From: Desulfurococcaceae archaeon | GTDB lineage: Archaea > Thermoproteota > Thermoprotei_A > Sulfolobales > Desulfurococcaceae | NCBI GenBank assembly: GCA_038845865.1 | Contig: JAWBQJ010000001.1 | Location: 434,001-498,000, forward strand | Length of the DNA stretch: 64,000 nucleotides | Direction of reading: 5' to 3' | Part shown: positions 15,802 through 25,136 of the stretch, piece by piece | How the letters are laid out: every line of letters starts with the position of its first letter | How positions within the stretch are numbered: the stretch's first letter is position 1 | Made by a program: the position numbers and the translations under genes | The notes under the pieces: generated by a model | What the model saw: the letters and a program-made list of their open reading frames with translations, nothing else | Database searches by the model: none | What the model was told of the DNA's origin: nothing

Positions 15802-16107
15802 ATGAAGTCCTTGTTGGTTAGGGTTAAAGAGATCAGGGGCACGTGTACGAACCACGCTGTAGGGGATTGCTTTAGAGTAGATGGTGGTAAACTGAGCTTT
15901 CCAGGAAGGAATAGACACGTATGCATATACGCGCTGTCAAGCCTGCTCCCCCTAATACCAGCTAAGCAGAGAAACATCGTAGAAGAGAACGACTGGTTAC
16001 CGAGAACAAGGCTAGTCCAATGTCCAGACCCCAACGGGGTAGTCGTGTGGGAAATAGTAGAACTAGAGGAGTCGTCTCCAAGAGAGCAGGGCGCGCTAAG
16101 CTCGTAG
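15802..16107 (+). CDS. TIGR04076-family small protein
   Basis: 101 residues. The pattern VKEIRGTCTNHAVGDCFRV, HVCIYALSSLLPLIPA and a late VQCPDPNGVVVWEI agrees with the TIGR04076 family, small conserved proteins with several cysteines and no known function. Last gene of the ferredoxin-AOR-transporter set, 12 bases after the transporter, with GGTGGTG as Shine-Dalgarno. Confidence 0.7.
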   Translation: MKSLLVRVKEIRGTCTNHAVGDCFRVDGGKLSFPGRNRHVCIYALSSLLPLIPAKQRNIVEENDWLPRTRLVQCPDPNGVVVWEIVELEESSPREQGALSS

Positions 16108-16824
16108 TAGTACACGGTAGATACCCGGTTTTTAACCAATCATTTTATAATCACTGCAGCTTCTTAGCTGGAACGGTCCGTAGAATCAAAAGCCGATTTA
16201 TCTCCGTACCATGTGAACGGTACCGTGCACGAAGCTACGGAGAGGTACATAGGCTAAAGGAGTATTCGAAGATCTCGGTGGACCTCGTGTTGTCGGTAGA
16301 GTTTAATGTAGTGTAGAGCTACGAAACTCGCACGGCGTTGAGAGTTCGTGAATCGTGTAGTGCACGCTGAGAGCAGTGCATTAACACTGAATTATAGTAA
16401 GCTTGCTGTGCAATATAGTGCTAACCACTAGACGAGTCAACTACCGGGAGTACGGGAAACAGTCATTTGTAATTACTGATTAATGGTACTACCCTTTGAA
16501 ACCGATCAAGGCAGGTGACATGTTGAATGTGTTAGATTAATGAGGGTGCCGGGTCTTGGGTCTCGGCTTAATGCATATTACCGACTTATACCAGTTGGAC
16601 TGTTACAACTCATTGTTATCGTATACTTTCCACGTGCACGAATGTATTTGTATAATGTAGAGGCGCTTCCGCGGCCCACCCGCTACAGGCTTCGCCCGGC
16701 TTCATTAGATCGGGGGGCCACGGTGGGGTTCCGTGTTAACTGTACCAGCGTGAAGTTAATCGCGAATTAACTCAACCACCTGTCCAGCTGAAGCCGTTTA
16801 GGTGCTTGTTTTTAATTACATGGC
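16108..16824. other. Gene-poor spacer
   Basis: About 700 bases with only short open frames whose translations show no family likeness; the longest plausible one is 16540-16770 (+, 76 codons) with no supported start. A GC-rich block at about 16665-16735 interrupts AT-richer sequence. A TATA-like TTTTTAATTAC at about 16808-16818 precedes the next gene. Confidence 0.5.
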
Positions 16825-17361
16825 ATGTTCACGATTGATTACCCATTGGCGGCTTGCGGAGAGGCCTCCGCGGCCGGGCATGCTCCGTGTTTATTAACTT
16901 GGCAGGCTGTAGTGAACCATGGGGCAACCGGCTTGGGCAATGCAAGGTACGTCTTTACAACGGGGCTTATACTGTGGTGCTTGGTGTTCGCTACCAGCTT
17001 CAACCTGCTGGTGATGTACGAGACCTTGAAGTACATCTGGACGATAGGCGCTCTGACCTCTCTCTGCTCTATCCTAATAGTGAGCGTGCTGGTTCTATCT
17101 ACCCTGCTACTAGTGAAGGCTAGGTCGAGGCCACTCCTAGTGCTTTCGTGGTTTACGCTAGGGCTGTGTTGCGCGATCACGTGGTTGCTCGCAGTGAAGT
17201 GGAACGTAGTGAACTACGACTCGTTGACGAAGATGATTGCTTTCACACTAGTGCTTGCAACAGTTTTCGTACTCGTGTCCATACCAGTTTCAACACTCAT
17301 ACACCGCAAGCTGAGAAAAACAGCTGAGGACTACATTCAGGAAGCGCTGAAAGGCCGGTGA
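16825..17361 (+). CDS. Hypothetical multi-pass membrane protein
   Basis: 178 residues; not recognised. After a polar first 40 residues there are four strong hydrophobic segments, at about 42-66, 70-98, 102-124 and 136-160, ending in a basic tail (HRKLRKTAEDY), suggesting a four-helix membrane protein with the C-terminus inside. The TATA-like box near 16808-16818 is close to ATG 16825, so a leaderless start at TTG 16846 is possible. No operon partner. Confidence 0.5.
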   Translation: MFTIDYPLAACGEASAAGHAPCLLTWQAVVNHGATGLGNARYVFTTGLILWCLVFATSFNLLVMYETLKYIWTIGALTSLCSILIVSVLVLSTLLLVKARSRPLLVLSWFTLGLCCAITWLLAVKWNVVNYDSLTKMIAFTLVLATVFVLVSIPVSTLIHRKLRKTAEDYIQEALKGR

Positions 17362-17429
17362 CCGCCGGATTGCGCGCGATCCAGGCGATCACGCCAATCT
17401 ACCCGCACCGTTAAGTCAGGTACCACATC

Positions 17430-17597
17430 CTACTCGTAGTAGGCCGCTACGGACTCTATGACCGCTAAAACGCCCACGAGCGCGAGGATCCACGGCCATA
17501 GGGCACCAAAATGAAATAGAACCGCTAAACCCACTAAGAACACCCCGCCAGCTAACCCGTGTAGTAACCGCTTCCTCCTATGTTTAGTACTGCACAA
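17430..17597 (-). CDS. Small two-helix membrane protein, unannotated size class
   Basis: 55 residues from TTG 17597. A basic start (CSTKHRRKRLL) is followed by two hydrophobic segments, GLAGGVFLVGLAVLFHFGA and LWPWILALVGVLAVIE, and the end AAYYE. The charge and hydrophobicity pattern is convincing for a membrane hairpin, and AGGAGG occurs just inside the frame rather than before it. Unknown function; it could belong with the next membrane-protein gene only by proximity. Confidence 0.4.
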   Translation of the reverse strand: MCSTKHRRKRLLHGLAGGVFLVGLAVLFHFGALWPWILALVGVLAVIESVAAYYE

Positions 17598-17677
17598 GCC
17601 TCACACCTGCTTTACTCGAATTAACGGTGTCGCTAATATGCTTTTAGAGCACTATTAAGTATCAAGAAATCAGGGCA

Positions 17678-17992
17678 CTAGGAAGTGCCTGGAGCCGTGT
17701 CCCTCAGTCGCAGCACAGCCTTTTTAACTATTTCTATTAAGTAGCCCTCTTCGCCCGGAACCCCTAAGCACACTGGCACCCCGTTTACCAGTATCTCTGG
17801 GTCTTCGTTGTTGCCCTCCTCGACGCTCACTTCTACGGGCTCGCCGAGCTCGTACTCTAGGATCTCCCTTACTTCAAGGGCCCAGCTGTGAACGGTAAAC
17901 CTCCAGTAGTTGTTCCGCCCCCTCACAACGACCTTAACCAAGCAGAACACCGGTTCTCTCGGTAACTCCGTATTAGTACCTCGGTACGGCAC
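17678..17992 (-). CDS. Hypothetical acidic small protein
   Basis: 104 residues in the longest form; not recognised. A TATA-like CTTATATG at about 17991-18000 lies too close to ATG 17992, so the true start is probably GTG 17950 (about 90 residues, starting VFCLVKVVVRG). Alternating strands and helices with VEVSVEEGNNEDPEILVNGVPV suggest a small alpha/beta domain; thioredoxin-like or ferredoxin-like folds cannot be separated by eye. Divergent from the saccharopine-dehydrogenase-like gene. Confidence 0.5.
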   Translation of the reverse strand: MPYRGTNTELPREPVFCLVKVVVRGRNNYWRFTVHSWALEVREILEYELGEPVEVSVEEGNNEDPEILVNGVPVCLGVPGEEGYLIEIVKKAVLRLRDTAPGTS

Positions 17993-18106
17993 TTATATGT
18001 CTATCCACCGCTCAACTACCATGCAGGTAGAGTGTTGCTGGAAGTGAGAAGAGGGTTATTAGGCTACTACTTATAGTGCTCTATGTGAGTACACGGGGTT
18101 CGCGCA

Positions 18107-19222
18107 TTGAAGGAGGTTCTCTTCGTGGGGCTTGGCCGCGTCGGATCCAGGTCCTTGGTGTACCTCAAGGAGCTGGTGAAAGACGTCTACATCTACGCCG
18201 TTGACGTGGACGCTTCGAAGCTGAGCGGGCTTAGAAAAGCGGAAAACGTTGAGACGCACCTCTATGAACCGGGCATACTTAGAAGGCTCGGAGAGAAAGT
18301 AGAACTGGCTGTCACCGCCCTACCTTCAACCACGGCATTTAGAGCCATACTGGAACTTGCGGGCGCGTGCGTGAACGTCGTCGATGTCTCCTTCTTCCTT
18401 GAAGATCCATACGTCCTCAGCAAAGTGGTCGAGGACTGCGGGAGCACCCTCGTCGTGGATGCCGGCTTCGCGCCGGGTTACAGTAACGTGGTCGTGGGCT
18501 ACGCTTACCACAAACTAGGGCTTGGAGAGGACGTTGAAATAGCTACCGGCGGCATACCGGATAGGCCTGTACCACCCATAGGCTACGCTGTTACCTGGAA
18601 CCCCCGAGACCTACTAGAAGAGTACGTCAGGCCAGCTAGGTTTGTTGAAAACGGGGAAATCAAAGCTGTCAAGCCCGTTGAAGCCGTCAAAACGGTGGAG
18701 GTCGAGAACGTGGGTACCTTTGAAGCATTTATTAGTGATGGATTGAGAACGATGTTGAGGAACATTAAGGCGAGAAACCTCAAGGAACTGACGCTCAGGT
18801 GGCCAGGACACATGAGTGCCGTCAGGCTCCTCTACGAGCTCGGCTTCCTAGACGGCGAAGAGGTGGAAGTCAACGGTACTAGAATTAAGCCCGTAGACTT
18901 CACTGCGAGGATCCTGGAGAAAAGGCTTTCAATAGAGGTGAACGACATCGCGGTACTACGAGTAAAAGCAATTGGCGACGGCGGGGAATACCGCGAAATA
19001 GCGGTACTCCAGGGAACCCCGGAAAACCCGGCCACACCAGTATTTACGGCACTAGTACACGCGTACACTGCGAAACTAGTACTAGAGAGTAAAGTAAAAC
19101 GGGGAGTAGTAGCGCCGGAAGAGCTATACGAGCACAAAGAAGGGTACGAAGAGTACTTGAAGAAGCACGGAGTAGTGGTATTAAAGGAGCTGGTGAAAAC
19201 GAGGAGCTTCCACGAGCGTTAA
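18107..19222 (+). CDS. Saccharopine dehydrogenase-like reductase
   Basis: 371 residues. N-terminal Rossmann fold with VLFVGLGRVGSRSLVYL as dinucleotide loop, ALPSTTAF, the VVDVSFFLEDP strand, DAGFAPGYSNVVVGYA, and the TLRWPGHMSAVRLL motif of the saccharopine dehydrogenase/carboxynorspermidine synthase family. Reactions in the family join or split amino acids by NAD(P)H-linked imine reduction; archaeal members may act in lysine breakdown or polyamine metabolism, and the substrate is not settled here. The TTG start is followed immediately by AAGGAGG, so a slightly different start cannot be excluded. Confidence 0.82.
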   Translation: MKEVLFVGLGRVGSRSLVYLKELVKDVYIYAVDVDASKLSGLRKAENVETHLYEPGILRRLGEKVELAVTALPSTTAFRAILELAGACVNVVDVSFFLEDPYVLSKVVEDCGSTLVVDAGFAPGYSNVVVGYAYHKLGLGEDVEIATGGIPDRPVPPIGYAVTWNPRDLLEEYVRPARFVENGEIKAVKPVEAVKTVEVENVGTFEAFISDGLRTMLRNIKARNLKELTLRWPGHMSAVRLLYELGFLDGEEVEVNGTRIKPVDFTARILEKRLSIEVNDIAVLRVKAIGDGGEYREIAVLQGTPENPATPVFTALVHAYTAKLVLESKVKRGVVAPEELYEHKEGYEEYLKKHGVVVLKELVKTRSFHER

Positions 19223-19700
19223 CTTGACCGAGTAGTAGGTGCAGACGCCCTGCCCCCGGGAAAGTGTAATCCGTATTGGGGAAATTCACCGAGAGGGTCG
19301 AATTAAACGCCGAGCCTGTCTGTAGCGTTAACCGGCTCGTCGACCACGAGCTAAAGATCCCATTCACCATCATGATGCTCGGAGCTGTAACCCACACACA
19401 GCTCGCCGAGCTAATGTTAGCCGTCAAGTTGTCAGTACTCAGCGGGCTGAGTAGCAGGCGCGCGTAGTACGGCTTGTTGTCCGCGTTCACGCCCCTGGTG
19501 AACGCGGTTGTCGTGGTCGTGTAGGCATTACCCGAAACCCTGGCCGATACCGTAGCCCAGTTCAGTCCTGCATTGCGGTTTAAAGGCTGCGTTACGAGGG
19601 AATGCGAGTCTTTGCCTAGAATGGCGCCTAGCGAGAGAGAGAAAAATAAGAACACAAAACAGGAATGCGGCCTAGAACCTAGGATATAGTCTAGGATCAC
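19223..19700 (-). pseudogene. Decayed pilin/archaellin-like surface protein
   Basis: Translation on the minus strand shows one hydrophobic segment (FVFLFFSLSLGAILG) and then a Ser/Thr/Asn-rich domain with SIMMVNG, RLTLQTGSAFNSTLSVNF and a late LGQVNARGSSSF. This resembles the C-terminal pattern of crenarchaeal pilin-like proteins (Vng, a pG-rich turn, strand, then 'l.s.rGn.f'). There is no proper class III signal sequence, and no stop where the domain should end: the frame runs on antisense through the saccharopine-dehydrogenase-like gene. A true start near GTG 19700 is a guess. Read as a pseudogene. Confidence 0.4.
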
Positions 19701-19718
19701 GTAAGCGGGAAGGTGTAG

Positions 19719-20860
19719 ATGGCGGGCCCGCGTTCTCAACCGGTAACAAGGAGCTGGATTCGTCAATGAGCCCCATCTACTCTCAGTACATGCTACTCGT
19801 CATCGGCTACCCCGGTAACGGTAAAACGACACTCGCTAGTAGTATATGCTACGAAAACGCACTGGAGGGGTACAGGTACCTGTACGTATCGTTTTACGGG
19901 GATGAACTCTACAAGAGCAGGGCTAAGCGTAGACCTGGCTAGCGCCGAGTCCGAGGATCTCGTAACCTACGTTAAATTGCCCGTACTACTGAAATTCTTC
20001 TACAACCTAGTAGGTGTAATAGACGGCCTACTCGTGGCGATAGCTGAAATCCCATGGGGTAAGGGAACACTCAACCTCAGCTCAGTAGAGTTTGTTGCAG
20101 ACGCTAGAATTACCTATAAAAGCGGTAGGATAGCCCGGGGAATTGCTGGCGAGGGTACTGAAGCCGAGGAAAATGCGGGGAACGCGGCTAGATACCGTTA
20201 AAATACAATTGACATAGCGAGGAGGGAGCAACGCTGTCTACGCGCCCAGGAGGCCCGAGAAGTTGAAGACATGCACACCATTAGAGGAAGCATTCAGACC
20301 AGTGTACAAGGGCGATGTGGTTGGCTGTAAGCTACCTCCGAACAGGAGGCACACCATCGCCATAGTCCCCTTCATCGACATCGTTGCAGGGGACAACCCA
20401 AAAGTGCTCGGAGTTTCGTAGAGGTGTTTTGAAGCCGGTGGAAGGCGTCTACAAGCTCAGCTCTGACTGAGTGTCTGTGCTTAAGCAGGGGGGAAGTCGA
20501 GTGGATCGTGGAAGAGCGCGTGCGCACAGAGTCCATAAACCCGGCGGCCCATTGATTCCACGACTCGTTAACTTCGAGATGAGGCTGGTTGAGGGGGGCC
20601 CTGATGTGGTGATCTTCCACGCCTGTGAAATCCCGTGGAAGCTGGTGCGGGTGCAGATGAACGACAGGTGCTGGTCATTCCTTGTAAACCAGTTAACGTA
20701 GCTCGAGATCCAGGGGTAGTGACTATGAGGTTGTTCAGCGGGGTAGACCCTTCACTTCGTGAGTGCGCAGAGGCTCAGGGAGGTCATTTACGAGAAAATG
20801 CACTCAAGCACGTTATCGACAAAATAGCAGACGCCAATTAAGCGCCGCATTTGGCGCCGA
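19719..20860 (+). pseudogene. Decayed KaiC/RadA-superfamily ATPase with several frameshifts
   Basis: Fragments in different frames line up as one ATPase: STGNKELD (near 19737), Walker A VIGYPGNGKTT (19793-19826), YLYVSFYGDELYKS, then in another frame LSVDLASAESEDLVTYVKLPVL (from 19923) and VEFVADARITYKSGRIARGI (near 20090), and later EWIVEERVRTESINPAA, RLVEGGPDVVIFHACEIPW and a DPGVVTMRLF tail. Each change of frame introduces stops. ATG 19719 with GGAAGGTG before it may be the original start. KaiC-like ATPases of this kind include ArlH of the archaellum, but the identity is unsettled. More than one gene copy may be mixed in. Confidence 0.6.
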
Positions 20861-20932
20861 GAATAGGGTGCTCTTGCGTACTCCCTGATCCTTATTGAAG
20901 GCATATCGAGGTCCTAGGGCACCAGCTTAGCG

Positions 20933-22771
20933 CTATTCTACTGTGACTGTTTTTGCTAGGTTTCTCGGTTTATCGGGGTCGTATCCCCGCTTAACGGCTA
21001 GGTAGTACGCTAGTAGCTGTAGCGGTGGTGTGTGCGTTATCGGCGCCATGATCCAGTGCGCGCCCGGAACCTCTATTGCGACGTCCACGTAGTCCTTCAA
21101 GTACGAGTTCTCGTGAAGGACACCTATGGTCAGGGCCCCCCTGGCCTTCATCTCCTCCACGTTACCATGTACCTTGCGCTCGATTAAGGCATCATCGGGG
21201 ACAACGAATACCACGGGAAACCCGGGTTCAATTAACGCTATTGGTCCGTGCTTGGATTCGCCGGCCGGGTAGGCCTCGGCGTGAACGTACGCGATCTCCT
21301 TTATTTTCAGCGCTCCCTCCCTGGCTACTGGGATGCCGATACCTCTACTCAGGTAGTACATGTTCGTAGAGCCCGCGATCCGATCGGACAACTTCCGCAC
21401 CGCGTCCTCAGTCTTCATTATGGATGCTTCAGCGAGCTGGCCGGCATGCTCGAGGTCCTTCCTCGCCTTGGAGTACTCGCTATAGTCTACTGCGCCGAGC
21501 GATAGCGCGTACTCTAAGCCGATCCACGAGAGGACCAGGGCCTGTGCCAGGAACGTCTTAGTCGCCGCGACCCCTATCTCGGGCCCCGCTCTCATGTACA
21601 CGGTTAGATCGCTCTCCCTCGGTATGGCCGACTCCACCACGTTCGAGACCGCGATCACCTTCACGCCAGCCCTCCTAAAAGCGCGCACTGCCTTGAGGAC
21701 GTCAATGGTCTCACCGCTCTGGCTAATTGCCAGCAGTACATCCCCCTCCTCCGCGCTCTTCTCATAGGCTTCATACTCGCTTGCAATGAAGGGCAGTACC
21801 GGCTTGCGTGCAAGCCTCGTTGACATTAGCGCGAAGAACTCCGAGGCGTGGTAGCTCGTTCCTGCACCGGTCACGTATATGGTATCCGCGCTCAGTAGCA
21901 AGGAAACAGCCTTCTTAACCGCCTCATCACCACGAATACCGCTGAGGGTCTGCAAAAGCGCCCGCGGCTGCTCGTGTATTTCCTTCAACATGAAGTGAGG
22001 GTATCCTTCCTTAGACGCGTCTTCGACGTTCCACTCCACCAGCCTGGTGTACTTCTCGTAGTCGACCCTACTACCGCTTGCCAAGTCCTCTACATAGATG
22101 TCTCTGTGGGATATGTACCCCACCCAGAGATCCCGTAACACTACGGCTTTTCTCGTGTGGTCTAGTAGTGCTGGTATATCACTTGCAGCGAGGTTGTAGT
22201 GGTCTCCGATACCGAGTATCAGCGGGCTGTCCTTCTTCGCGAAAAAGATCTTGTCCGGCTCGAGCGGGGTTATCATTAGTAGCGCGTAGGCGCCCTTCAG
22301 TAGCTTAACGGCCCGTTTAAACGCTTCGAACACGTTGCCTACCTCGCCGTAGAACTCCTCGACTAGGTGTACAACAACTTCCGTGTCCGTCTCGCTACGA
22401 AATACGTGACCTCGCTCTAAGAGTGCCTTTTTAAGCTCGTAGTAGTTCTCGATTATCCCGTTATGAACGACTGCAAACAGGTATTTACAGTCTACGTGGG
22501 GGTGCGCATTGGTATCTGAAGGCGGTCCGTGAGTAGCCCATCTTGTATGCCCGATGCCTGTAACCCCTTTGAGCTTCGTAAATCCATACTTAGCTTCAAG
22601 CTCCTTTAGCTTGCCTTTACCTTTAGTAATTACGAGTCTGCCGCCATCTATTACGGCCACTCCTGCGGAGTCGTAGCCCCTGTACTCTAGCCTGAGAAGG
22701 CCCCGATACAGCGCTTCTCCCAGGTGCAGTACGTCCTCACCGCGTAGGCATATGCCAATAATTCCGCACAC
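20933..22771 (-). CDS. glmS: Glutamine:fructose-6-phosphate aminotransferase
   Basis: 612 residues, full length. N-terminal glutaminase begins MCGIIGICLRG with the catalytic Cys2 and has GHTRWATHGPPSD and VHNGIIENY; two SIS isomerase domains follow, with TGAGTSYHASEFFAL and ISQSGETIDVLKAVR, ending in PRNLAKTVTVE with the catalytic lysine and conserved tail. It makes glucosamine-6-phosphate, the first step to UDP-GlcNAc for glycans; a GlmU-like enzyme is encoded at 34.4 kb. Stand-alone gene, divergent from UMP kinase. Confidence 0.97.
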   Translation of the reverse strand: MCGIIGICLRGEDVLHLGEALYRGLLRLEYRGYDSAGVAVIDGGRLVITKGKGKLKELEAKYGFTKLKGVTGIGHTRWATHGPPSDTNAHPHVDCKYLFAVVHNGIIENYYELKKALLERGHVFRSETDTEVVVHLVEEFYGEVGNVFEAFKRAVKLLKGAYALLMITPLEPDKIFFAKKDSPLILGIGDHYNLAASDIPALLDHTRKAVVLRDLWVGYISHRDIYVEDLASGSRVDYEKYTRLVEWNVEDASKEGYPHFMLKEIHEQPRALLQTLSGIRGDEAVKKAVSLLLSADTIYVTGAGTSYHASEFFALMSTRLARKPVLPFIASEYEAYEKSAEEGDVLLAISQSGETIDVLKAVRAFRRAGVKVIAVSNVVESAIPRESDLTVYMRAGPEIGVAATKTFLAQALVLSWIGLEYALSLGAVDYSEYSKARKDLEHAGQLAEASIMKTEDAVRKLSDRIAGSTNMYYLSRGIGIPVAREGALKIKEIAYVHAEAYPAGESKHGPIALIEPGFPVVFVVPDDALIERKVHGNVEEMKARGALTIGVLHENSYLKDYVDVAIEVPGAHWIMAPITHTPPLQLLAYYLAVKRGYDPDKPRNLAKTVTVE

Positions 22772-22923
22772 TTACCACACCACTAGTAGGTGCTACGTAG
22801 CCCGTTAACACAGCCTACTCTTCCTCCTCAGATATCTGAAGGGATATTTATGATTTCGCATAATAAGCGCGTTTTTTAGTGGTAAATCAAATAGCCTCTA
22901 GTCGAGGCCGGAGGTGTATTTAC

Positions 22924-23598
22924 TTGAATTACCTGGTTTTGAAGATTACCGGTAGGGCGTTTAACGCGGATCCACACCTCTTGAGGAGGTACGTTAACGT
23001 GGTGAAGAGCTTGCTAGACGCGCGCAAGCTTGTAGTCGTCACGGGCGGTGGAGCGTATGCACGCAAATACATAGAAGTCGCGAGGGATGTAGGCGTGGAA
23101 TCAAATTACTGGCTCGACTTGATAGGCATACTTGCCTCGAGGCTTAATAGCCTCCTACTGATCTCCGCGCTGAGCAACCACGCCTATCCACATCCGCCGG
23201 AAAGCATCGAAGAAGCGGTCAAGGCGGTGGGATGCTACAAGTTAGTGGTAATGGGGGGCTTAATACCCGGCCAGTCGACGGCATCCGTGCTACTGCAAGT
23301 AGCCGAGGCCCTTGGCGTCAAGAAGGTCTACTACTACTCCGCCGTGGGCAGGGTCTACGATAGGGACCCCGCGAGGTACCCCGGTGCGAGGCCCCTATCC
23401 GTGATCACGGCCAGCGAGCTCAAGTCAATACTCGAGCAGAGGACCCTTCCGGGCGAGTACGCCTTAATAGATGCAAATGCGCTGGAGATATCGGTGAGAA
23501 GTGGTATTGAAATACAGCTCCTAGATTACAGAGAACCCGAACAGATATACAATGCGCTGGAAGGGGAAAACCCGGGGACAATCGTTATCCCGAGATGA
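22924..23598 (+). CDS. pyrH: UMP kinase (archaeal PyrH)
   Basis: 224 residues from TTG 22924, chosen because GGAGGTG (22910-22916) sits seven bases upstream and the translation then begins NYLVLKITGRAF as in archaeal UMP kinases; an earlier start would add an unrelated leader. Amino-acid-kinase motifs: VVVTGGGAYARKYI, the VVMGGLIPGQST substrate loop, VYYYSAVGRVYDRDPAR for nucleotide binding. It phosphorylates UMP to UDP for pyrimidine supply. Confidence 0.9.
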   Translation: MNYLVLKITGRAFNADPHLLRRYVNVVKSLLDARKLVVVTGGGAYARKYIEVARDVGVESNYWLDLIGILASRLNSLLLISALSNHAYPHPPESIEEAVKAVGCYKLVVMGGLIPGQSTASVLLQVAEALGVKKVYYYSAVGRVYDRDPARYPGARPLSVITASELKSILEQRTLPGEYALIDANALEISVRSGIEIQLLDYREPEQIYNALEGENPGTIVIPR

Positions 23599-23612
23599 GG
23601 GGTGGGGCTGGG

Positions 23613-23829
23613 ATGGCGCCAATACGTATAAGACCCGTTAAGGATTTGGTGCTGGACTAGTCACTAGCATGCTTAGCTGTGCCCGTTTACGTTCCATAGA
23701 GGTTTCTCCAAATACCTGCTAATACGTGCCTTCTCGCAGAACTGGTACCTGGAACAGGTATAGGGGTTTCTAAGTCGCACCTACTACATGAATTGCTAAC
23801 GAGCGCGGTTAGAAGTATCAAGGAGACCT
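23613..23829 (+). pseudogene. Possible remnant of a GNAT (RimI-like) acetyltransferase
   Basis: ATGGCGCCAATACG at 23613 opens a short frame reading MAPIRIRPVKDLVL then a stop, which resembles the start of RimI-type acetyltransferases; further on, in a different frame, VSKSHLLHELLTSAVRSIKE before 23829 resembles the family's acetyl-CoA-binding helix. The middle is not recognisable. It could be chance; low confidence. Confidence 0.2.
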
Positions 23830-24543
23830 GAATCCTGGCCCTCTAAGTTTACGTAGCACTCTACGAGCCCAATAAAGCAGTACGCGGGCTTCATAAACTG
23901 ATGGTACCGACCTGAGCAGCAATCGCCTCCACACGAGTTCGCACCGCTTCCTCCTATCCTCCAAGGGTGCAACGAGCGCGGTTATTCCGTTAATAGTGTC
24001 AAGGACTTTTTCCAGCTCCTCTCTAGTAGCCCTTGGAGGAATGTTCACGGGCCTCGCCCCAACCCGTTTCCACAGCTCCCATAGGAATATGGCAACCGCC
24101 TGGCTTACATTTAGAACGGGGTATTCAGGGCTAGCTGGGATTGTTACGAGGAAATCCGCTTTTGAGAGCTCCTCCCTAGTTAGCCCAGTACTTTCCCTAC
24201 CAAACACTATGGCGACCTTCCTCGCCCTCGGGATCACCCTGTCCACGAAGTCCTCTAGCGATATCGCCTGTCTTAGGGCATCGCCCTCTGAATACCCAAT
24301 TGCACTGGTAGCCGCTACCAGGTCTACACCTTCAAAGGCTTTTTCAAGTCTATCCACGATCACGCTTCGAGATAGGAGGTCGCTCCCGCGCGCGGAGTAC
24401 TTCAACGCCTCCTCCAGGCTGGCCACGGGGCTCACCAAGTACAGTTCCTTTACATTGAAGTTCATGCACGTCCTCGCGATGATCCCCAAGTTGACCGCCC
24501 CTTCAATCCCTACAAGCACGATCCTGACCTCGATCTCCTTCAC
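23818..24543 (-). CDS. trmJ: TrmJ-like SPOUT tRNA 2'-O-methyltransferase
   Basis: 241 residues. SPOUT motifs: EGAVNLGIIARTCMNF (motif 1), VAIVFGRESTGLTREEL (motif 2) and IPASPEYPVLNVSQAVAIFL (motif 3), with an AATSAIGYSEGDALRQAI loop as in TrmJ. These enzymes methylate the ribose of position 32 in tRNA; archaeal TrmJ acts mainly on Cm32. Overlaps the upstream methyltransferase gene by four bases (ATGA), showing translational coupling. Confidence 0.88.
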   Translation of the reverse strand: MKEIEVRIVLVGIEGAVNLGIIARTCMNFNVKELYLVSPVASLEEALKYSARGSDLLSRSVIVDRLEKAFEGVDLVAATSAIGYSEGDALRQAISLEDFVDRVIPRARKVAIVFGRESTGLTREELSKADFLVTIPASPEYPVLNVSQAVAIFLWELWKRVGARPVNIPPRATREELEKVLDTINGITALVAPLEDRRKRCELVWRRLLLRSVPSVYEARVLLYWARRVLRKLRGPGFRSP

Positions 24544-25136
24544 AGCTTAACACACTCCACCGCGTATATTGTCTCGTAAAAGAAGTGTTTTCTTTCTACG
24601 TAATTAACTTTGAAGCCATGAAGTCCGAGGACCCCCTCTATGATCTCCGGCTTTGAGAGAGACGAGTATGCTAGGTACAGCCTTCCACCGCGCTTTAACA
24701 CTTTACTCGCGAAATCTACGAAGTACACCGCTGTTTCATAGCCCCCGGGACCCCCTTCTGTGGCCACGTCTACATTGTGATGATCGTGTACCGGCAGGTA
24801 TGGGGGGTTCGCAAAACAAATATCGATAGTGGCTTCCCCTATTACGGGGGCGTCTGAGAGCACAACTATTGAGCGGTGATGAACGCCGTTGATCTCGGTG
24901 TTCATCTTCGTTGATTCTACAGCATCCTCCATCACATCCAAGAATACTACCCGTTCGCAGGTACCGTTTAGGAGAGCATATATTCCAAGTATCCCTGACC
25001 CGGCACCGATATCTAAGCACAGCTTTCCCTGGAAGGCCCCCCTCTCGATTACTCCGAGAAGAAGCCACGTGTCGTCGCTAGGCCTGTAAACGTCTCCTAC
25101 GTACTCTAATCTGGGCAATCTAGTGCTGCCCCTCAA
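24540..25136 (-). CDS. HemK/Mtq2-like protein glutamine methyltransferase
   Basis: 198 residues. Class I SAM fold with VYRPSDDTWLLL, LDIGAGSGILGIYAL (motif I), FLDVMEDAV and the N6/amide methyltransferase signature NPPYLP. The short stand-alone form with YxPSDDT matches Mtq2, which methylates the GGQ glutamine of class I release factor. In one tightly packed set with trmJ and ksgA. Confidence 0.88.
   Translation of the reverse strand: MRGSTRLPRLEYVGDVYRPSDDTWLLLGVIERGAFQGKLCLDIGAGSGILGIYALLNGTCERVVFLDVMEDAVESTKMNTEINGVHHRSIVVLSDAPVIGEATIDICFANPPYLPVHDHHNVDVATEGGPGGYETAVYFVDFASKVLKRGGRLYLAYSSLSKPEIIEGVLGLHGFKVNYVERKHFFYETIYAVECVKL

Noticed and set aside
16540-16770. 76-codon plus-strand frame
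   Set aside because: No good start signal, no hydrophobic or domain pattern that persists, and it runs through a GC-rich patch; kept only as part of the spacer description.
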